From NCBI RefSeq assembly GCF_945277285.1, contig NZ_CALYPR010000001.1, forward strand, positions 744,001-808,000: 64,000 nt of DNA, written 5' to 3'. How positions within the stretch are numbered: the stretch's first letter is position 1; each line of letters starts with the position of its first letter. The stretch comes from an uncultured Bartonella sp. GTDB taxonomy: Bacteria > Pseudomonadota > Alphaproteobacteria > Rhizobiales > Rhizobiaceae. The notes below the pieces were generated by a model, which was not told the DNA's origin, made no database searches, and saw only the letters and a program-made list of their open reading frames with translations. Below are positions 54,834 through 64,000 of the stretch, piece after piece. Both the position numbers and the translations under genes were made by a program.

Positions 54834-57215
54834 ATGAACTGCTCATGTCAAAAAGCGCGCTCGAACTGGTTGGGAGCCACTGCACTCGCCGGAAGCTTGG
54901 GAATTTTATTATTTTCATTTTCTCTTAATCAACCAGCCATCGCACAAACCATTTATCTTTCCGGTGGTGGCGGCGGTGGTGGCACACAAAATGGGATGGG
55001 CGGTGCCGGTGCCGGTGGTCTTGCTGCTTCCGAAAAACCCGAACTCCCTAATCGTGGTGGTAAAGGATCCGGAGATGCTGGCGGTCTAGGCGGAATCGGT
55101 GGTGCAAGTGATATTAATGGCAAAAACGCATTTACCGCTGATGAAAGCAATGCCCTCGGTATAGAAATTGTTCCGCCAATTCATGGCATTGATGATAGTA
55201 AGAATACCGGAAAAGGTGGCAAAGGCGGCAATATTAATGCCAATTTAACAAAAGATATTACTGTCGAAAGCATTATTCTTGAAGCGGGTGATGGCGGAGA
55301 ACCTGGCAAAATTCAAGAAGGCGCAACCGGTGTAGTTGGTATTGGCGGGCAAGGTGGTAATACCCGTTTAGATGGTAACGGGAATACAGTCACTTTCAAC
55401 AATACATTGAACCTCACAAGTGGTAAGGCCGGCGGAAAGGATAGTCAAAAAAGTGAGGGGGGTGATGTTGGCTTTTCAGCAGGAAATATTATCGTCGGTG
55501 AAGATAAAAAAACCACGATCAATCTAATGCGTAATGATGGAAAATTATTATTTAAAACGGAAAGTCTTGATGCCCGTAAAGGCAATGTCACGATTAATCT
55601 GGATAACACCCAAGCGTGGACAAATAATAACGATGATGGCGTTACATTTGGTGATTTGTTGATCGGCATGGGACGTCAGGTGGCAATCAACGGCAATGGC
55701 GAATATAGTATTTCTTCGATAACGGTAGGTGAGCATGGGAGTACTGATTTAACACCGGCAAAATTTTCCACCGAAAAGGATTTGAGTTTAGATCCGCATT
55801 CAAAGTTGACGTTCTATCTGCCTGAAAACATAAATAATGGAGATTCACTGCTTAAAGTGACTGGCAACGGAAATGTTGCAATCAATAATGCAGCTGTTGA
55901 ACTTAAGCTTGCAGGTGCCGATCTTAAAAATTTGAAACTGGGTGATCAAATCAAATTGATTGAGGGTCAGGTCGTAGGAAATTCCTCAACGACAGAGCAA
56001 ACCGTTTCGAATGGTGCAAAAAACTGGAACTTCGGCATTGCAACAACAGACGATAAAAACCTGGTCGCTTCACTGAAGGGGCCAAAAGCTCCTGCACCGA
56101 ATCCTGCCAATAATAATGACAACACCGGCAATAGTACCAATACGGGTAATAATACCAATAACGGTAACAATAATAATAACGGTAACAATAATAATAACAA
56201 CGTCAATAACGCTAATCAACCAAACCTGACCGGAAAAGATGACGGAAAAGGCAATATTTATCAAGATGATTATGGTGCTGTGACAATTAATCGTGCCAAA
56301 GCCAACGCCTATTTCCAGAGCAACGCTGCCGCATTGAATGCTCTTAACTATGGAGCTGACCAAATTGCCACAATCGACGATTATGTCTTGCCAATGGATG
56401 TCAAAAAAATCAACGAGCCGGTTGAAGGAGTTGTCTTCATGCAAGGAAGCGGCTTCAAGCAAGAGGTTGAAACCGGAAGCCATATCAAGAATAATGGCTA
56501 CCATCTAATGGGCGGCGGCGGCATCCGTTATCATCAAGACCATGGCAACCTGCTCGCTACCGTTTTTATTGAACATGGCGATGGCGACTATGACACCTAC
56601 CACCAGAAAATTCATGGCGAGGGTGACTTTAGTTACACTGGCGGTGGCCTTTATGCCAAACAGACATGGGATGACGGCTGGTTTCTTGATGGTTCAGGAA
56701 GAGCGGGCCGTGTCAAACGCGATTTCAACAGTTCTAGCATGGAAAATGGCGGCTTCGACGATAAGAGCTCGAACTATTATGGCTTCCACATTGGTGGCGG
56801 TAAAGAACTCGAAATTTCCACCGATAACAAGCTTACTTTGAATGGCCGTCTGCTATGGACTGAAATTGACGATTTTTCTGTAAAAACAAAGGCCGACGAA
56901 CATCTGGGATTTGATAGTGCCCGTTCTGTTCGTACCCACTTAGGTGCCCGCGTTGACCACCAAGTCACTCCGGAAGCAAAACTATATGCCGGAGCTGCAT
57001 GGGAACAGGAGCTTGACGGTGAGATTTCCGGTAAACTCGATAGCTACCATGTTGACAAGCCGGACTTTAGCGGAGCAAGTGCGGTGTTCGAAGTTGGCGG
57101 AAAATACGAACAGATCCCCGGCATGCAAGGCTGGGTAGCAAATGCCGGTCTTAAAGGCGTTGCGGGCAAACGTGATGAATTTTCCGGTAAAGTCGGGTTG
57201 GGTTATCGTTGGTAA
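54834..57215 (+). CDS. Type Va autotransporter with Gly-rich passenger and Asn-rich linker
   Basis: The ATG at 54834 after GGGGAC gives 793 residues: a signal peptide (cleavage after AIA, residue 37), a glycine-rich start to the passenger (about 43-70), a beta-helix-like passenger rich in VTINLDN-type and GNGN repeats, a 40-residue Asn/Thr/Gly linker at about 422-461, and a C-terminal beta-barrel from about 520 ending in the aromatic GLGYRW. No protease or lipase motif is seen in the passenger, so adhesion is the likely role. No partner gene is present. The linker is encoded by AAT/AAC-rich, repeat-like DNA. Confidence 0.88.
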   Translation: MNCSCQKARSNWLGATALAGSLGILLFSFSLNQPAIAQTIYLSGGGGGGGTQNGMGGAGAGGLAASEKPELPNRGGKGSGDAGGLGGIGGASDINGKNAFTADESNALGIEIVPPIHGIDDSKNTGKGGKGGNINANLTKDITVESIILEAGDGGEPGKIQEGATGVVGIGGQGGNTRLDGNGNTVTFNNTLNLTSGKAGGKDSQKSEGGDVGFSAGNIIVGEDKKTTINLMRNDGKLLFKTESLDARKGNVTINLDNTQAWTNNNDDGVTFGDLLIGMGRQVAINGNGEYSISSITVGEHGSTDLTPAKFSTEKDLSLDPHSKLTFYLPENINNGDSLLKVTGNGNVAINNAAVELKLAGADLKNLKLGDQIKLIEGQVVGNSSTTEQTVSNGAKNWNFGIATTDDKNLVASLKGPKAPAPNPANNNDNTGNSTNTGNNTNNGNNNNNGNNNNNNVNNANQPNLTGKDDGKGNIYQDDYGAVTINRAKANAYFQSNAAALNALNYGADQIATIDDYVLPMDVKKINEPVEGVVFMQGSGFKQEVETGSHIKNNGYHLMGGGGIRYHQDHGNLLATVFIEHGDGDYDTYHQKIHGEGDFSYTGGGLYAKQTWDDGWFLDGSGRAGRVKRDFNSSSMENGGFDDKSSNYYGFHIGGGKELEISTDNKLTLNGRLLWTEIDDFSVKTKADEHLGFDSARSVRTHLGARVDHQVTPEAKLYAGAAWEQELDGEISGKLDSYHVDKPDFSGASAVFEVGGKYEQIPGMQGWVANAGLKGVAGKRDEFSGKVGLGYRW

Positions 57216-57221
57216 TCCGAA

Positions 57222-58409
57222 TTATTGATCGTCGTCCAAACCAAGCTGCGGCGCATCTTTCAGGGATGCGCTGCGGTGGTCCTGTTCTTTGAGATCAAGT
57301 CCTTCTATACGATCGCCGCGTTTTATAACTTTTCCTGTTGTAATGAGAATATCATCAATATCTTTCGATGTTTGTTGAAAATGGCTTTGCAGTTTGTGCA
57401 CCCGGTCATCTAAACGCCCCACCTCTTCCATCAGTCGCCCCACTTCCGATTGAATGAGATGGGCCTGCTCGCGCATACGGGCATCTTTCATAATGGCCTG
57501 CACAACCTGAATCGAAAGCATCAGCAGTGATGGCGAAACGATGATGACACGAGCACGATTAGCTTTTTGAACCAGCCCCTCGAAATCTTCATGAATTGTC
57601 GCAAAAATGGATTCGGAAGGCACAAACATAAAGGCTGTATCTTGTGTCTCGCCAGCAATAAGATATTTACCGGCAATTGCCTTGATATGGGTGTCCATAT
57701 CATTTTGAAACTGCCGTTCGGCGACTTGGCGTTGTTCTGGTGTTGGGGCCTCGCGCATGGCATTCCACGCTTCCAGTGGAAATTTTGCGTCAATGACGAG
57801 AGATGGCGCGTGATTGGGCATAAACACCAGACAATCGGGGCGCGTCCCGTTAGAAAGAGTGGCCTGAAACGCATAGGCATTGGGTGGCAGACCGTCAGAG
57901 ATAATGGCTTCCATCCGTCCTTGTCCGAAAGCGCCACGGGTCTGTTTATTGCTCAAGATCGCTTGCAATTGAACGACCTGACCAGCAAGTGACTGGATAT
58001 TGTTTTGTGCCGTGTCAATTACGGCCAATCTTTCTTGTAACTTGGCCAGATTTTCATGGGTAGATTTTGTTTGCGCATTGATTGTCTCACCCAGATTGGT
58101 ACTCATACCGGTCAATTGTTCGCGGATGGACTGGTTGAGTTCGGCTTGCCTGCGGCCAAAAATTTCAGCCATGGTTTGCATGCGCCCCTGCATTTCGGCC
58201 TGCGTTTTTAACAGCTCGTTCATATGGATTTCAGCGTCTCTTGCCCGTTCTGCCACCTGGATAGCAAGAACCGAACGCCGATGGTTGCCGCCAATAATAG
58301 CAATAACCATGATAGTGAGTACCGCAACGAGTATAAGGAGCAGGCAATCCATAAAATTGAAGGAAAAACCAGCAAGAGTAAACAAAGCATGTGAAGACGA
58401 ATCAAACAT
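57222..58409 (-). CDS. rmuC: DNA recombination protein RmuC
   Basis: The 395-residue protein has an N-terminal membrane segment (about 15-38), a long coiled coil (about 45-150) and the RmuC nuclease-like core: GRMEAIISDGLPPNAYAFQ, PDCLVFMPNHAPSLVIDAKFPLEAW, DTAFMFVPSESIFATIHED and ARVIIVSPSLLMLSIQVVQAIMKDARM. The family limits inversions at short inverted repeats. Its 3' end is six bases from the autotransporter stop, convergent. Confidence 0.94.
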   Translation of the reverse strand: MFDSSSHALFTLAGFSFNFMDCLLLILVAVLTIMVIAIIGGNHRRSVLAIQVAERARDAEIHMNELLKTQAEMQGRMQTMAEIFGRRQAELNQSIREQLTGMSTNLGETINAQTKSTHENLAKLQERLAVIDTAQNNIQSLAGQVVQLQAILSNKQTRGAFGQGRMEAIISDGLPPNAYAFQATLSNGTRPDCLVFMPNHAPSLVIDAKFPLEAWNAMREAPTPEQRQVAERQFQNDMDTHIKAIAGKYLIAGETQDTAFMFVPSESIFATIHEDFEGLVQKANRARVIIVSPSLLMLSIQVVQAIMKDARMREQAHLIQSEVGRLMEEVGRLDDRVHKLQSHFQQTSKDIDDILITTGKVIKRGDRIEGLDLKEQDHRSASLKDAPQLGLDDDQ

Positions 58410-58510
58410 TTTTTAAGATTAACGGTTTTCTGGTAACAAAGCGATCAAAAGCGCATGAAAATCAACAATTCCACATTGACGTATGAAAAGTGATTGATTA
58501 ACTCTTCTTT

Positions 58511-59041
58511 ATGTCAATAAAACCATTAGTTATTCTCCCCGACCCTATCTTACGCAAGGTGTCAAAACCGATCGAGCGTGTTGACCAGCCATTGCAAAAA
58601 CTGGCCGATGATATGTTGGAAACAATGTATGAGGCTCCCGGCATCGGCCTTGCAGCAATCCAGATTGGCGAGCCTTTACGCATGTTAGTGATAGATGTTG
58701 CCGGAAAAGACGAACCGAAGGCACCTCGGGTATTCATCAATCCGCAAATTTTGTGGCAGTCGGATGAACCGAATGTCTATGAAGAGGGATGCCTTTCTAT
58801 TCCTGATTATTATGCAGAAGTAGAGCGGCCAAAACGCGTGCGTGTAAGTTATCTTGACCGTGACGGAAAAAACAGTGAAATCGAAGCTGATGGCCTGCTC
58901 GCAACATGCCTGCAACATGAAATTGACCATTTGGACGGCGTTCTGTTTATCGACCATATTTCCAAACTCAAGCGCGATATGGTTATCCGCAAGTTCAAGA
59001 AACTGGCTAAAGAAAAAGCCAAACACGGAGCGCAGCTATAA
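58511..59041 (+). CDS. def: Peptide deformylase
   Basis: The 176-residue metalloenzyme has the three motifs [19 protein letters not shown] and HEIDHLDG, giving the Cys-His-His metal site and catalytic Glu. The first motif has Ile where E. coli has Pro, as in other Rhizobiales. It removes the formyl group from nascent proteins. Its stop overlaps the fmt start, TAATG, in the conserved def-fmt-truA operon. Confidence 0.97.
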   Translation: MSIKPLVILPDPILRKVSKPIERVDQPLQKLADDMLETMYEAPGIGLAAIQIGEPLRMLVIDVAGKDEPKAPRVFINPQILWQSDEPNVYEEGCLSIPDYYAEVERPKRVRVSYLDRDGKNSEIEADGLLATCLQHEIDHLDGVLFIDHISKLKRDMVIRKFKKLAKEKAKHGAQL

Positions 59042-59970
59042 TGTCTTTACGGCTTGCCTTTATGGGAACGCCGGAATTTTCGGTTCCTGTTCTGAAAGCA
59101 CTTTATGAAGCCGGGCATGAGATTGTAGCAGTCTATAGTCAACCACCGCGTCCTGCCGGACGACGGGGGCTGGAATTGACCCCTTCGCCGGTTGCTGCTT
59201 TTGCCGAAAAAATCGGCCTTCCTGTCAAAACTCCGAAAAGTCTGAAGGAGAGTGAAGAGCAACAATATTTTTCAAGTCTTCAATTGGATGCAGCAATAGT
59301 GGTAGCCTATGGATTGTTATTGCCAAAAGCTGTTCTGGATGCCCCACGCTTTGGCTGTTTTAACGGCCACGCCTCGCTTTTGCCGCGTTGGAGGGGTGCT
59401 GCCCCTATTCAACGGGCCATTATGGCTGGCGATAAAAAAACCGGTATGATGATTATGAAAATGGATGAAGGGCTTGATACAGGCCCTGTTGCCCTTTCCA
59501 AAACAATTGAAATTACGCCAGAAATGACTGCCGGAGAGTTGCACGATGCGCTTGCCGAAATTGCTGCCCCCCTCATGGTTGAAGCCGTGGCAAAGCTTGA
59601 ACGAGGCACTTTAATGCTTACCCCGCAAAGCCAAGATGGGGCAACCTATGCCAAAAAAATTAGTAAAAATGAAACGCGCGTCGATTGGTCAAAGCCTGCC
59701 GAACAATTGCAAAAATTGATCTGTGGCCTTTCGCCTTTTCCGGGGAGCTGGTGCGAAATGGAAATTTCCGGCAAACGTGAACGTGTCAAACTGTTGAAAG
59801 CAAAACTGGTTGAAGGACTTTCTCTTAATGCAAGGCATATCGAACCGGGCACATTGACCATTCATTGTGGCGAAGGGCGTTTAAAAATAACGCGATTGCA
59901 GAAATCGGGTGGCAAGGCAATGGATGCCGAAACTTTCTTACATGGTTTTCATGTAACTGCAGTTTATTAA
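59041..59970 (+). CDS. fmt: Methionyl-tRNA formyltransferase
   Basis: The 309-residue protein has [15 protein letters not shown] at the start, the [16 protein letters not shown] catalytic loop with the conserved Asn-His pair in FNGHASLLP, the Asp in MDEGLDTGP, and a C-terminal tRNA-binding domain. It formylates initiator Met-tRNA using 10-formyl-THF. It pairs functionally with the overlapping def gene. Confidence 0.97.
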   Translation: MSLRLAFMGTPEFSVPVLKALYEAGHEIVAVYSQPPRPAGRRGLELTPSPVAAFAEKIGLPVKTPKSLKESEEQQYFSSLQLDAAIVVAYGLLLPKAVLDAPRFGCFNGHASLLPRWRGAAPIQRAIMAGDKKTGMMIMKMDEGLDTGPVALSKTIEITPEMTAGELHDALAEIAAPLMVEAVAKLERGTLMLTPQSQDGATYAKKISKNETRVDWSKPAEQLQKLICGLSPFPGSWCEMEISGKRERVKLLKAKLVEGLSLNARHIEPGTLTIHCGEGRLKITRLQKSGGKAMDAETFLHGFHVTAVY

Positions 59971-59971
59971 T

Positions 59972-60721
59972 ATGGCACGTTTCAAACTTACAATTGAATA
60001 TGATGGAACAAATTACTGCGGTTGGCAAAGGCAGGCAGGTCTAAGAACTGTTCAAGCTGCTATCGAGGAAGCAATCTTTGCATTTTCGCAAGAAAAAGTA
60101 ACAATTTCGGGTGCTGGACGAACAGACGCCGGTGTCCACGCCACAGGGCAGGTTGCCCATGTTGATCTGTCGAAAGACTGGTGTGCCGATCGGGTGCGCG
60201 ATGCCATTAACGCCCATCTAACACTGAACAAAGAAAATGTTGCTATATTGAAAGCCGAAAATGTCACAGACGATTTCGATGCGCGTTTTTCAGCACGTAA
60301 ACGCCACTATCATTTTATTATTCTAAACCGCCGCGCCCCAGCCGTGCTGCAATTAAACCGTGTCTGGTGGGTACCTAAACAGCTTGATGCGGCGGCTATG
60401 GACAAAGCAGCAAAACGGCTTTTAGGTCTTCATGATTTCACGACATTCCGTTCTAGCGAATGCCAGGCCAAAAGTCCGGTCAAAACGCTTGATCAGCTTG
60501 ATGTCGAGCGTGAAGGTGAAGAAATCCATATTTATGCAAGCGCCCGCTCATTTCTGCATAACCAGATACGCTCCTTTGCCGGAAGCTTGATGGAAGTGGG
60601 CATTGGTCGTTGGACTGCTGATGATCTTGAAAATGCTTTGAATGCCAAAGATCGCAGGCGTTGTGGCATGGTTGCTCCACCATCGGGCCTTTATCTGACC
60701 AAAGTAGATTACGAGAGCTAA
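59972..60721 (+). CDS. truA: tRNA pseudouridine(38-40) synthase
   Basis: The 249-residue protein opens [19 protein letters not shown], has the catalytic Asp52 in [15 protein letters not shown] and the conserved [21 protein letters not shown]. It modifies uridines 38-40 in the anticodon arm. It starts one base after the fmt stop and ends the def-fmt-truA operon. The dapE gene that often follows it in Rhizobiales is not here. Confidence 0.97.
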   Translation: MARFKLTIEYDGTNYCGWQRQAGLRTVQAAIEEAIFAFSQEKVTISGAGRTDAGVHATGQVAHVDLSKDWCADRVRDAINAHLTLNKENVAILKAENVTDDFDARFSARKRHYHFIILNRRAPAVLQLNRVWWVPKQLDAAAMDKAAKRLLGLHDFTTFRSSECQAKSPVKTLDQLDVEREGEEIHIYASARSFLHNQIRSFAGSLMEVGIGRWTADDLENALNAKDRRRCGMVAPPSGLYLTKVDYES

Positions 60722-61263
60722 TAAGAGATTGCCACTTACAAGCGAATGAACACTATATTTCGGTTTTCCTAAAAGATCTTCTATAAGCGTTATGGCAATG
60801 GAAATCGAATTGGTTTGTTCTACAGGCCTATAAAATAGCTCTAAAACAACCCCCTTTTATGCAAACTCGTTTTTTCCACATTTATTGAAAATAATGCTCA
60901 GTATTGAACGTGAAATTCGCCAAGAATTTTGAAATTTTAACGTCACCGCTCTAACAAACCTACCTGACGGATTAAAGACATCAGTAACATTACCTGATTA
61001 GAATAGGTGTTGGTTAAGCTGTTTGAAGCTATGAAAAACTACTCCTTAACGGAACAGTTTATATTTTTATAAAAAGCAATGAAAAGGCATTTTCTTTTTT
61101 GACGATGAAGTTCTATAGTCGTTTCATGAGATGATATTTTGTGCGTTGCACATTTCGCTCAGAGGGATTCTTCATTTTGAATAAAATTTAGAACAGATTT
61201 CACCAAGAGTGCTTTTTTGAACTCTCTATTTGAAATTGGTTGTCTATTGATAAGGGAATTATT
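60722..61263. other. Intergenic region between truA and ppk2
   Basis: About 540 bases without a credible frame, terminator or strong repeat. I see nothing I can name apart from the presumed ppk2 promoter in its last part. Confidence 0.5.
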
Positions 61264-62196
61264 GTGGCTCAAAAATCTAAAAAAAACGACCATACAAAAC
61301 AGGAAAAAGAAGATACTGGCATTAAACTGACGATTGGCGGGAAAAAACGGGCCTTCGATGTCAATGAACCTAAACTTCCCGAATGGATCGAAAAAAATGC
61401 GCTGAAATCAGGCAACTATCCTTACGATAAAAAGATGCCTCGTAAGGAATATGAAGAAACACTAGAGGCTTTGCAAATTGAGCTTGTCAAACTGCAATCA
61501 TGGTTGTTGGAAACCGGCGAAAGAGTTGTCTCACTGTTTGAAGGGCGTGATGCCGCTGGTAAAGGTGGTACAATCTTTACACTGCGCCAATATATGAACC
61601 CTCGTACAGCGCGCAACGTGGCTTTGCCCAAGCCGGATGAAACAGAAAGTGGCCAATGGTATTTCCAGCGTTATGTGCGTCATTTTCCTACCCGTGGCGA
61701 GTTCGTTACTTTTGACCGTTCATGGTATAATCGCGCTGGCGTTGAATCAGTTATGAAGTTTGCGACCCCTGCACAGGTTGAAACATTTCTCGCAGAAGCG
61801 CCAACATTTGAAAAACTAATTGTCTCCGATGGAATCCGATTTTTCAAAATCTGGCTGGATATCGGGCAAGAAATGCAATTGAAGCGTTTTCATGAACGTC
61901 GCCATAGCCCGTTAAAACACTGGAAATTCTCGAAAATGGATGAAGCGGGAATAACCCTTTGGGATGATTATGGCAAAGCCGCCGACCGTATGATCGAGCG
62001 CACCCATTCGGCGATGGCACCGTGGACAATCGTCAAATCCAACGACAAAAGACGGGCACGACTTGCCGTTATCCGTCGTGTTCTTCTCTCCATTCCTTAT
62101 GCTGATCGTAATATTTCGGCAATCGGGCCGGAAGACGAGAAAATTATTGGCGTCGGGCCTGACTTCTTGCGCCATGCCACTGAAAATCTCATTTAA
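61264..62196 (+). CDS. ppk2: Polyphosphate kinase 2
   Basis: The GTG at 61264 follows AAGGGA and gives 310 residues; a TTG eight codons earlier is possible. The PPK2 fold shows Walker [15 protein letters not shown] (Lys100), Walker B-like [13 protein letters not shown], the lid [15 protein letters not shown] and the C-terminal [18 protein letters not shown]. Single-domain PPK2 enzymes use polyphosphate to phosphorylate nucleoside diphosphates; whether this one prefers GDP or ADP cannot be told. It is monocistronic. Confidence 0.95.
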   Translation: MAQKSKKNDHTKQEKEDTGIKLTIGGKKRAFDVNEPKLPEWIEKNALKSGNYPYDKKMPRKEYEETLEALQIELVKLQSWLLETGERVVSLFEGRDAAGKGGTIFTLRQYMNPRTARNVALPKPDETESGQWYFQRYVRHFPTRGEFVTFDRSWYNRAGVESVMKFATPAQVETFLAEAPTFEKLIVSDGIRFFKIWLDIGQEMQLKRFHERRHSPLKHWKFSKMDEAGITLWDDYGKAADRMIERTHSAMAPWTIVKSNDKRRARLAVIRRVLLSIPYADRNISAIGPEDEKIIGVGPDFLRHATENLI

Positions 62197-62211
62197 ATAA
62201 CGCTCAAGAAA

Positions 62212-62247
62212 ATAGGCGCCATAAGAATACGGCGCCTATCCTTTTTT
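62212..62247 (+). terminator. Terminator of ppk2
   Basis: ATAGGCGCC (62212-62220) and GGCGCCTAT (62231-62239) form a 9-bp perfect stem with a 10-base loop, followed by CCTTTTTT. Confidence 0.92.
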
Positions 62248-62289
62248 AGTTTTGGCAGGGGCAATATTTATGCTAAGCGGATACATGTT

Positions 62290-63150
62290 ATGCAGCATCC
62301 TAAAACATTACTTTCCGCAATAATTGCACTTACCATTGTTGTCCTTTGCCATGGCTTCAGCTTGGCTGAAGAGGCGTCAAAACAGGGGTTGCCGCGTTTT
62401 TTTGATACTGAAGAACGATTGAGCCACCTAAATCTTGGCACTGTCACAAGATTGCGATTTCTGACAACCGTCGATTTCCCACCATTCAATTTCATTGATA
62501 AAACCGGTCGACTTTCAGGATATAATATTGATCTCTTACGCGCTATCTGCACAGAATTGAAACTTGAACAGGTCTGCGAAGTCGAAGCGCTGCCTTGGGA
62601 AGAACTCATCCCCCATATGAATAATCACGATGGCGAGGCTATCATTGCCGGAATGAAGGAAACTCCGGAAACTGCAAAAAGCCTTATTTTCACACAAAGC
62701 TATCTGCGTTTTCCTGCCCGTTTTGTGGCTTCGGGAAATATTAGTCTGACTGAACCAATCGTAAAAAGCTTGAAAAAATACAGAATTGGCATTGTTCGCG
62801 TCAGTGCCCATGAAGCACTTTTTGCCGCCTATTTCCCCGATGTCAAATGGCAGGCATTCAATGATGAAGACAGCCTAAAGCGAGCCTTGAAAGCCAAGAC
62901 GATTGATCTTGCATTTGGCGATGGGATGGGGTTTTCACAATGGCTTAACGATCCCGCATCGGAAAATTGTTGTCACTTTATTAATGATGCTTATATTGCA
63001 CCACAATTTTTACAAAGCGGCCTTCGAATTGCCGTATCAAAAGACAATCCTCAGTTAGTCGATGCGTTGAATTATGCGTTGAAATCGTTAGAGCGCAAGG
63101 GCAAGCTTACCGAACTTTACTTGCGCTATTTTCCAATCGGTTTCTATTGA
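62290..63150 (+). CDS. Periplasmic amino-acid-type substrate-binding protein
   Basis: The 286-residue product has a signal peptide (cleavage near SLAE, about 27) and an SBP_bac_3 fold: RFLTTVDFPPFNFIDKTGRLSGYNIDLLRAICTEL, LPWEELIPHMNNHDGEAIIAGMKETPETAKSLIFT, IGIVRVSAHEALFA and the C-terminal RIAVSKDNPQLVDALNYALKSLERKGKLTELYLRYF. Such proteins feed polar amino acid ABC importers. No permease or ATPase gene is adjacent, so it may serve a distant transporter or act as a sensor domain protein. Confidence 0.9.
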   Translation: MQHPKTLLSAIIALTIVVLCHGFSLAEEASKQGLPRFFDTEERLSHLNLGTVTRLRFLTTVDFPPFNFIDKTGRLSGYNIDLLRAICTELKLEQVCEVEALPWEELIPHMNNHDGEAIIAGMKETPETAKSLIFTQSYLRFPARFVASGNISLTEPIVKSLKKYRIGIVRVSAHEALFAAYFPDVKWQAFNDEDSLKRALKAKTIDLAFGDGMGFSQWLNDPASENCCHFINDAYIAPQFLQSGLRIAVSKDNPQLVDALNYALKSLERKGKLTELYLRYFPIGFY

Positions 63151-63193
63151 GGGCCCTTTTTTAGAGTTCCCAAAGGCCCTCAAGAGAGATTGG

Positions 63194-64000
63194 TTATAGT
63201 CGAACTATCAATTTGCCAAAATTCTCGCCTTTCAGAAGGCCTATGAATGCTTCCGGTGCTTTTTCGAGTCCTTCAACAATATCCTCGCGATAATGAAGAT
63301 GGCCCTGCTTAAGCCATTCTTGCGCCTGAACAAAGAATTCACTTTTCTGATGTGCAAATTCACGTTCAATAAATCCGCGGACAAGTAAACTCTTGATTAA
63401 AATTGCATTCATTAATTCCGGCAGCCGATCAACGTTATGGCGCAGCGCTTTAACGCCGTTATATTGAGCAATCAGGCCACAAACCGGAATGCGGGCATAT
63501 GGATTAAGCAGCGGGAAAACGGCATCCCAAACCTTACCACCGACATTTTCATAATAGACATCGATTCCTTCCGGACATGCTTTGGCGAGACGCTCGGCAA
63601 AATCGGTGCCTTTATGATCAATCATCACATCAAACCCCAAGACATCACGACCAAAAGCACATTTCTCCTCTCCCCCGGCAATTCCCACTGCTTTGGCACC
63701 GGCAATTTTTGCTAATTGTCCAACCATTGTGCCGACAGTTCCGGTTGCCGCTGCAACAACCACGGTCTCTCCCTTTTTTGGTTTCCCGATATTACGCATA
63801 CCGGCATAAGCGGTAAAACCCGGCATACCAAGAATGCCCAAAGCCGTTGAAAGTGGTGCATTGAAATGGTCCAGTTTTGTAAGATTTTCACCTTTTTCAA
63901 TGCTGTAACTTTGCCAGCCGCTAGCAGAGAGAACCTTATCACCTTTTTTAAAACTTTCATGGTTTGAGGCAACAACTTCACCAACTGTTCCACCAACCAT
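63194..64000 (-). CDS. NADP-dependent oxidoreductase, zinc-independent MDR family (5' end outside window)
   Basis: At least 268 residues are inside the window; the N-terminus lies beyond it. The Rossmann motif VVAAATGTVGTMVGQLAKIAGAKAVGIAGGEEKC and the block IDVYYENVGGKVWDAVFPLL are those of the CurA/YncB and leukotriene B4 dehydrogenase-like reductases. They reduce enones or alkenals with NADPH and need no zinc. The substrate is unknown. It is convergent with the binding-protein gene, and an imperfect GAGGGCC/GGCCCTC repeat (63149-63182) lies between the two stops. Confidence 0.9.
   Translation of the reverse strand: MVGGTVGEVVASNHESFKKGDKVLSASGWQSYSIEKGENLTKLDHFNAPLSTALGILGMPGFTAYAGMRNIGKPKKGETVVVAAATGTVGTMVGQLAKIAGAKAVGIAGGEEKCAFGRDVLGFDVMIDHKGTDFAERLAKACPEGIDVYYENVGGKVWDAVFPLLNPYARIPVCGLIAQYNGVKALRHNVDRLPELMNAILIKSLLVRGFIEREFAHQKSEFFVQAQEWLKQGHLHYREDIVEGLEKAPEAFIGLLKGENFGKLIVRL

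Noticed and set aside
55300-56213. GGxGG and AAT/AAC repeats considered as a DNA repeat array or CRISPR-like element
   Set aside because: They are in-frame codon repeats of the autotransporter passenger and linker, with no constant repeat-spacer pattern.
63149-63182. GAGGGCC/GGCCCTC inverted repeat as an intrinsic terminator
   Set aside because: The 7-bp arms are perfect but the loop is 20 bases and no T-tract follows directly on either strand; left as an unassigned repeat.

Overview
The window reads as a gene-dense chromosomal segment of an alphaproteobacterium of the order Hyphomicrobiales (Rhizobiales). The evidence is the presence of family-restricted proteins (DUF2794, DUF1150 next to a small heat-shock protein, DUF992, the NDUFA9-type complex I protein), the Rhizobiales order trpF-trpB-trpA-accD-folC, a Rhizobiales-style AccD, a ybhL-type leader RNA and an alphaproteobacterial three-hairpin sRNA. 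The moderate-to-low GC, very AT-rich intergenic islands, decayed transporter genes and an autotransporter fit a host-associated member. A Bartonella-like organism, perhaps an insect-gut lineage, is my best guess, but that is inference. I see no rRNA, no convincing tRNA, no insertion sequence, prophage or CRISPR array.

Layout. 1-9.6 kb: arylesterase divergent from a YbbA/YbbP-type ABC system, a Bax-inhibitor-1 protein behind a structured leader, DUF2794, an endonuclease/phosphatase convergent with cardiolipin synthase, then HdeD, RlpA and YbaN envelope proteins. 9.8-14.3 kb: L,D-transpeptidase, an anti-Shine-Dalgarno sRNA on the minus strand, a family-25 glycosyltransferase, and the wreck of a sitABCD manganese/iron importer with its promoter palindromes still in place. 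15-24 kb: upp, ubiE-ubiB, a trypsin-PAN protease, CoaBC carrying a ribbon-helix-helix domain, a serine hydrolase, adenosine kinase. 24-31 kb: CysZ/EI24-like protein, trpFBA, accD, folC, NDUFA9-type protein. 31-43 kb: small lipoprotein, glpDFK for glycerol use, and the rpmI-rplT-kinase-pheS-pheT translation block, then ada. 43.7-45.2 kb: nth and a heat-shock operon with a sigma-32-like promoter.

45.2-54 kb is the most accessory stretch. It holds three unrecognised multi-span membrane proteins in a row, a secreted ClpP-fold protein that has lost its serine, a two-span protein, and two small histidine-rich secreted proteins. 54-64 kb returns to a lytic transglycosylase lipoprotein, an autotransporter, rmuC, the conserved def-fmt-truA operon, a PPK2 kinase, a periplasmic binding protein and the start of a quinone-reductase-like enzyme cut off by the window edge.

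The strongest items for a second look are the CCUCCUCCC-loop sRNA (10.87-10.99 kb), the loop-to-downstream pseudoknot of the ybhL-type leader (3.93-4.00 kb), the sitABCD deletion scar with retained Mur-type operators (11.9-13.5 kb), the RHH-CoaBC fusion with an upstream inverted repeat, the pseudokinase-like gene inside the pheST operon, the ClpP-like protein with Ser replaced by Glu, and the membrane-protein trio at 45.7-48.3 kb.
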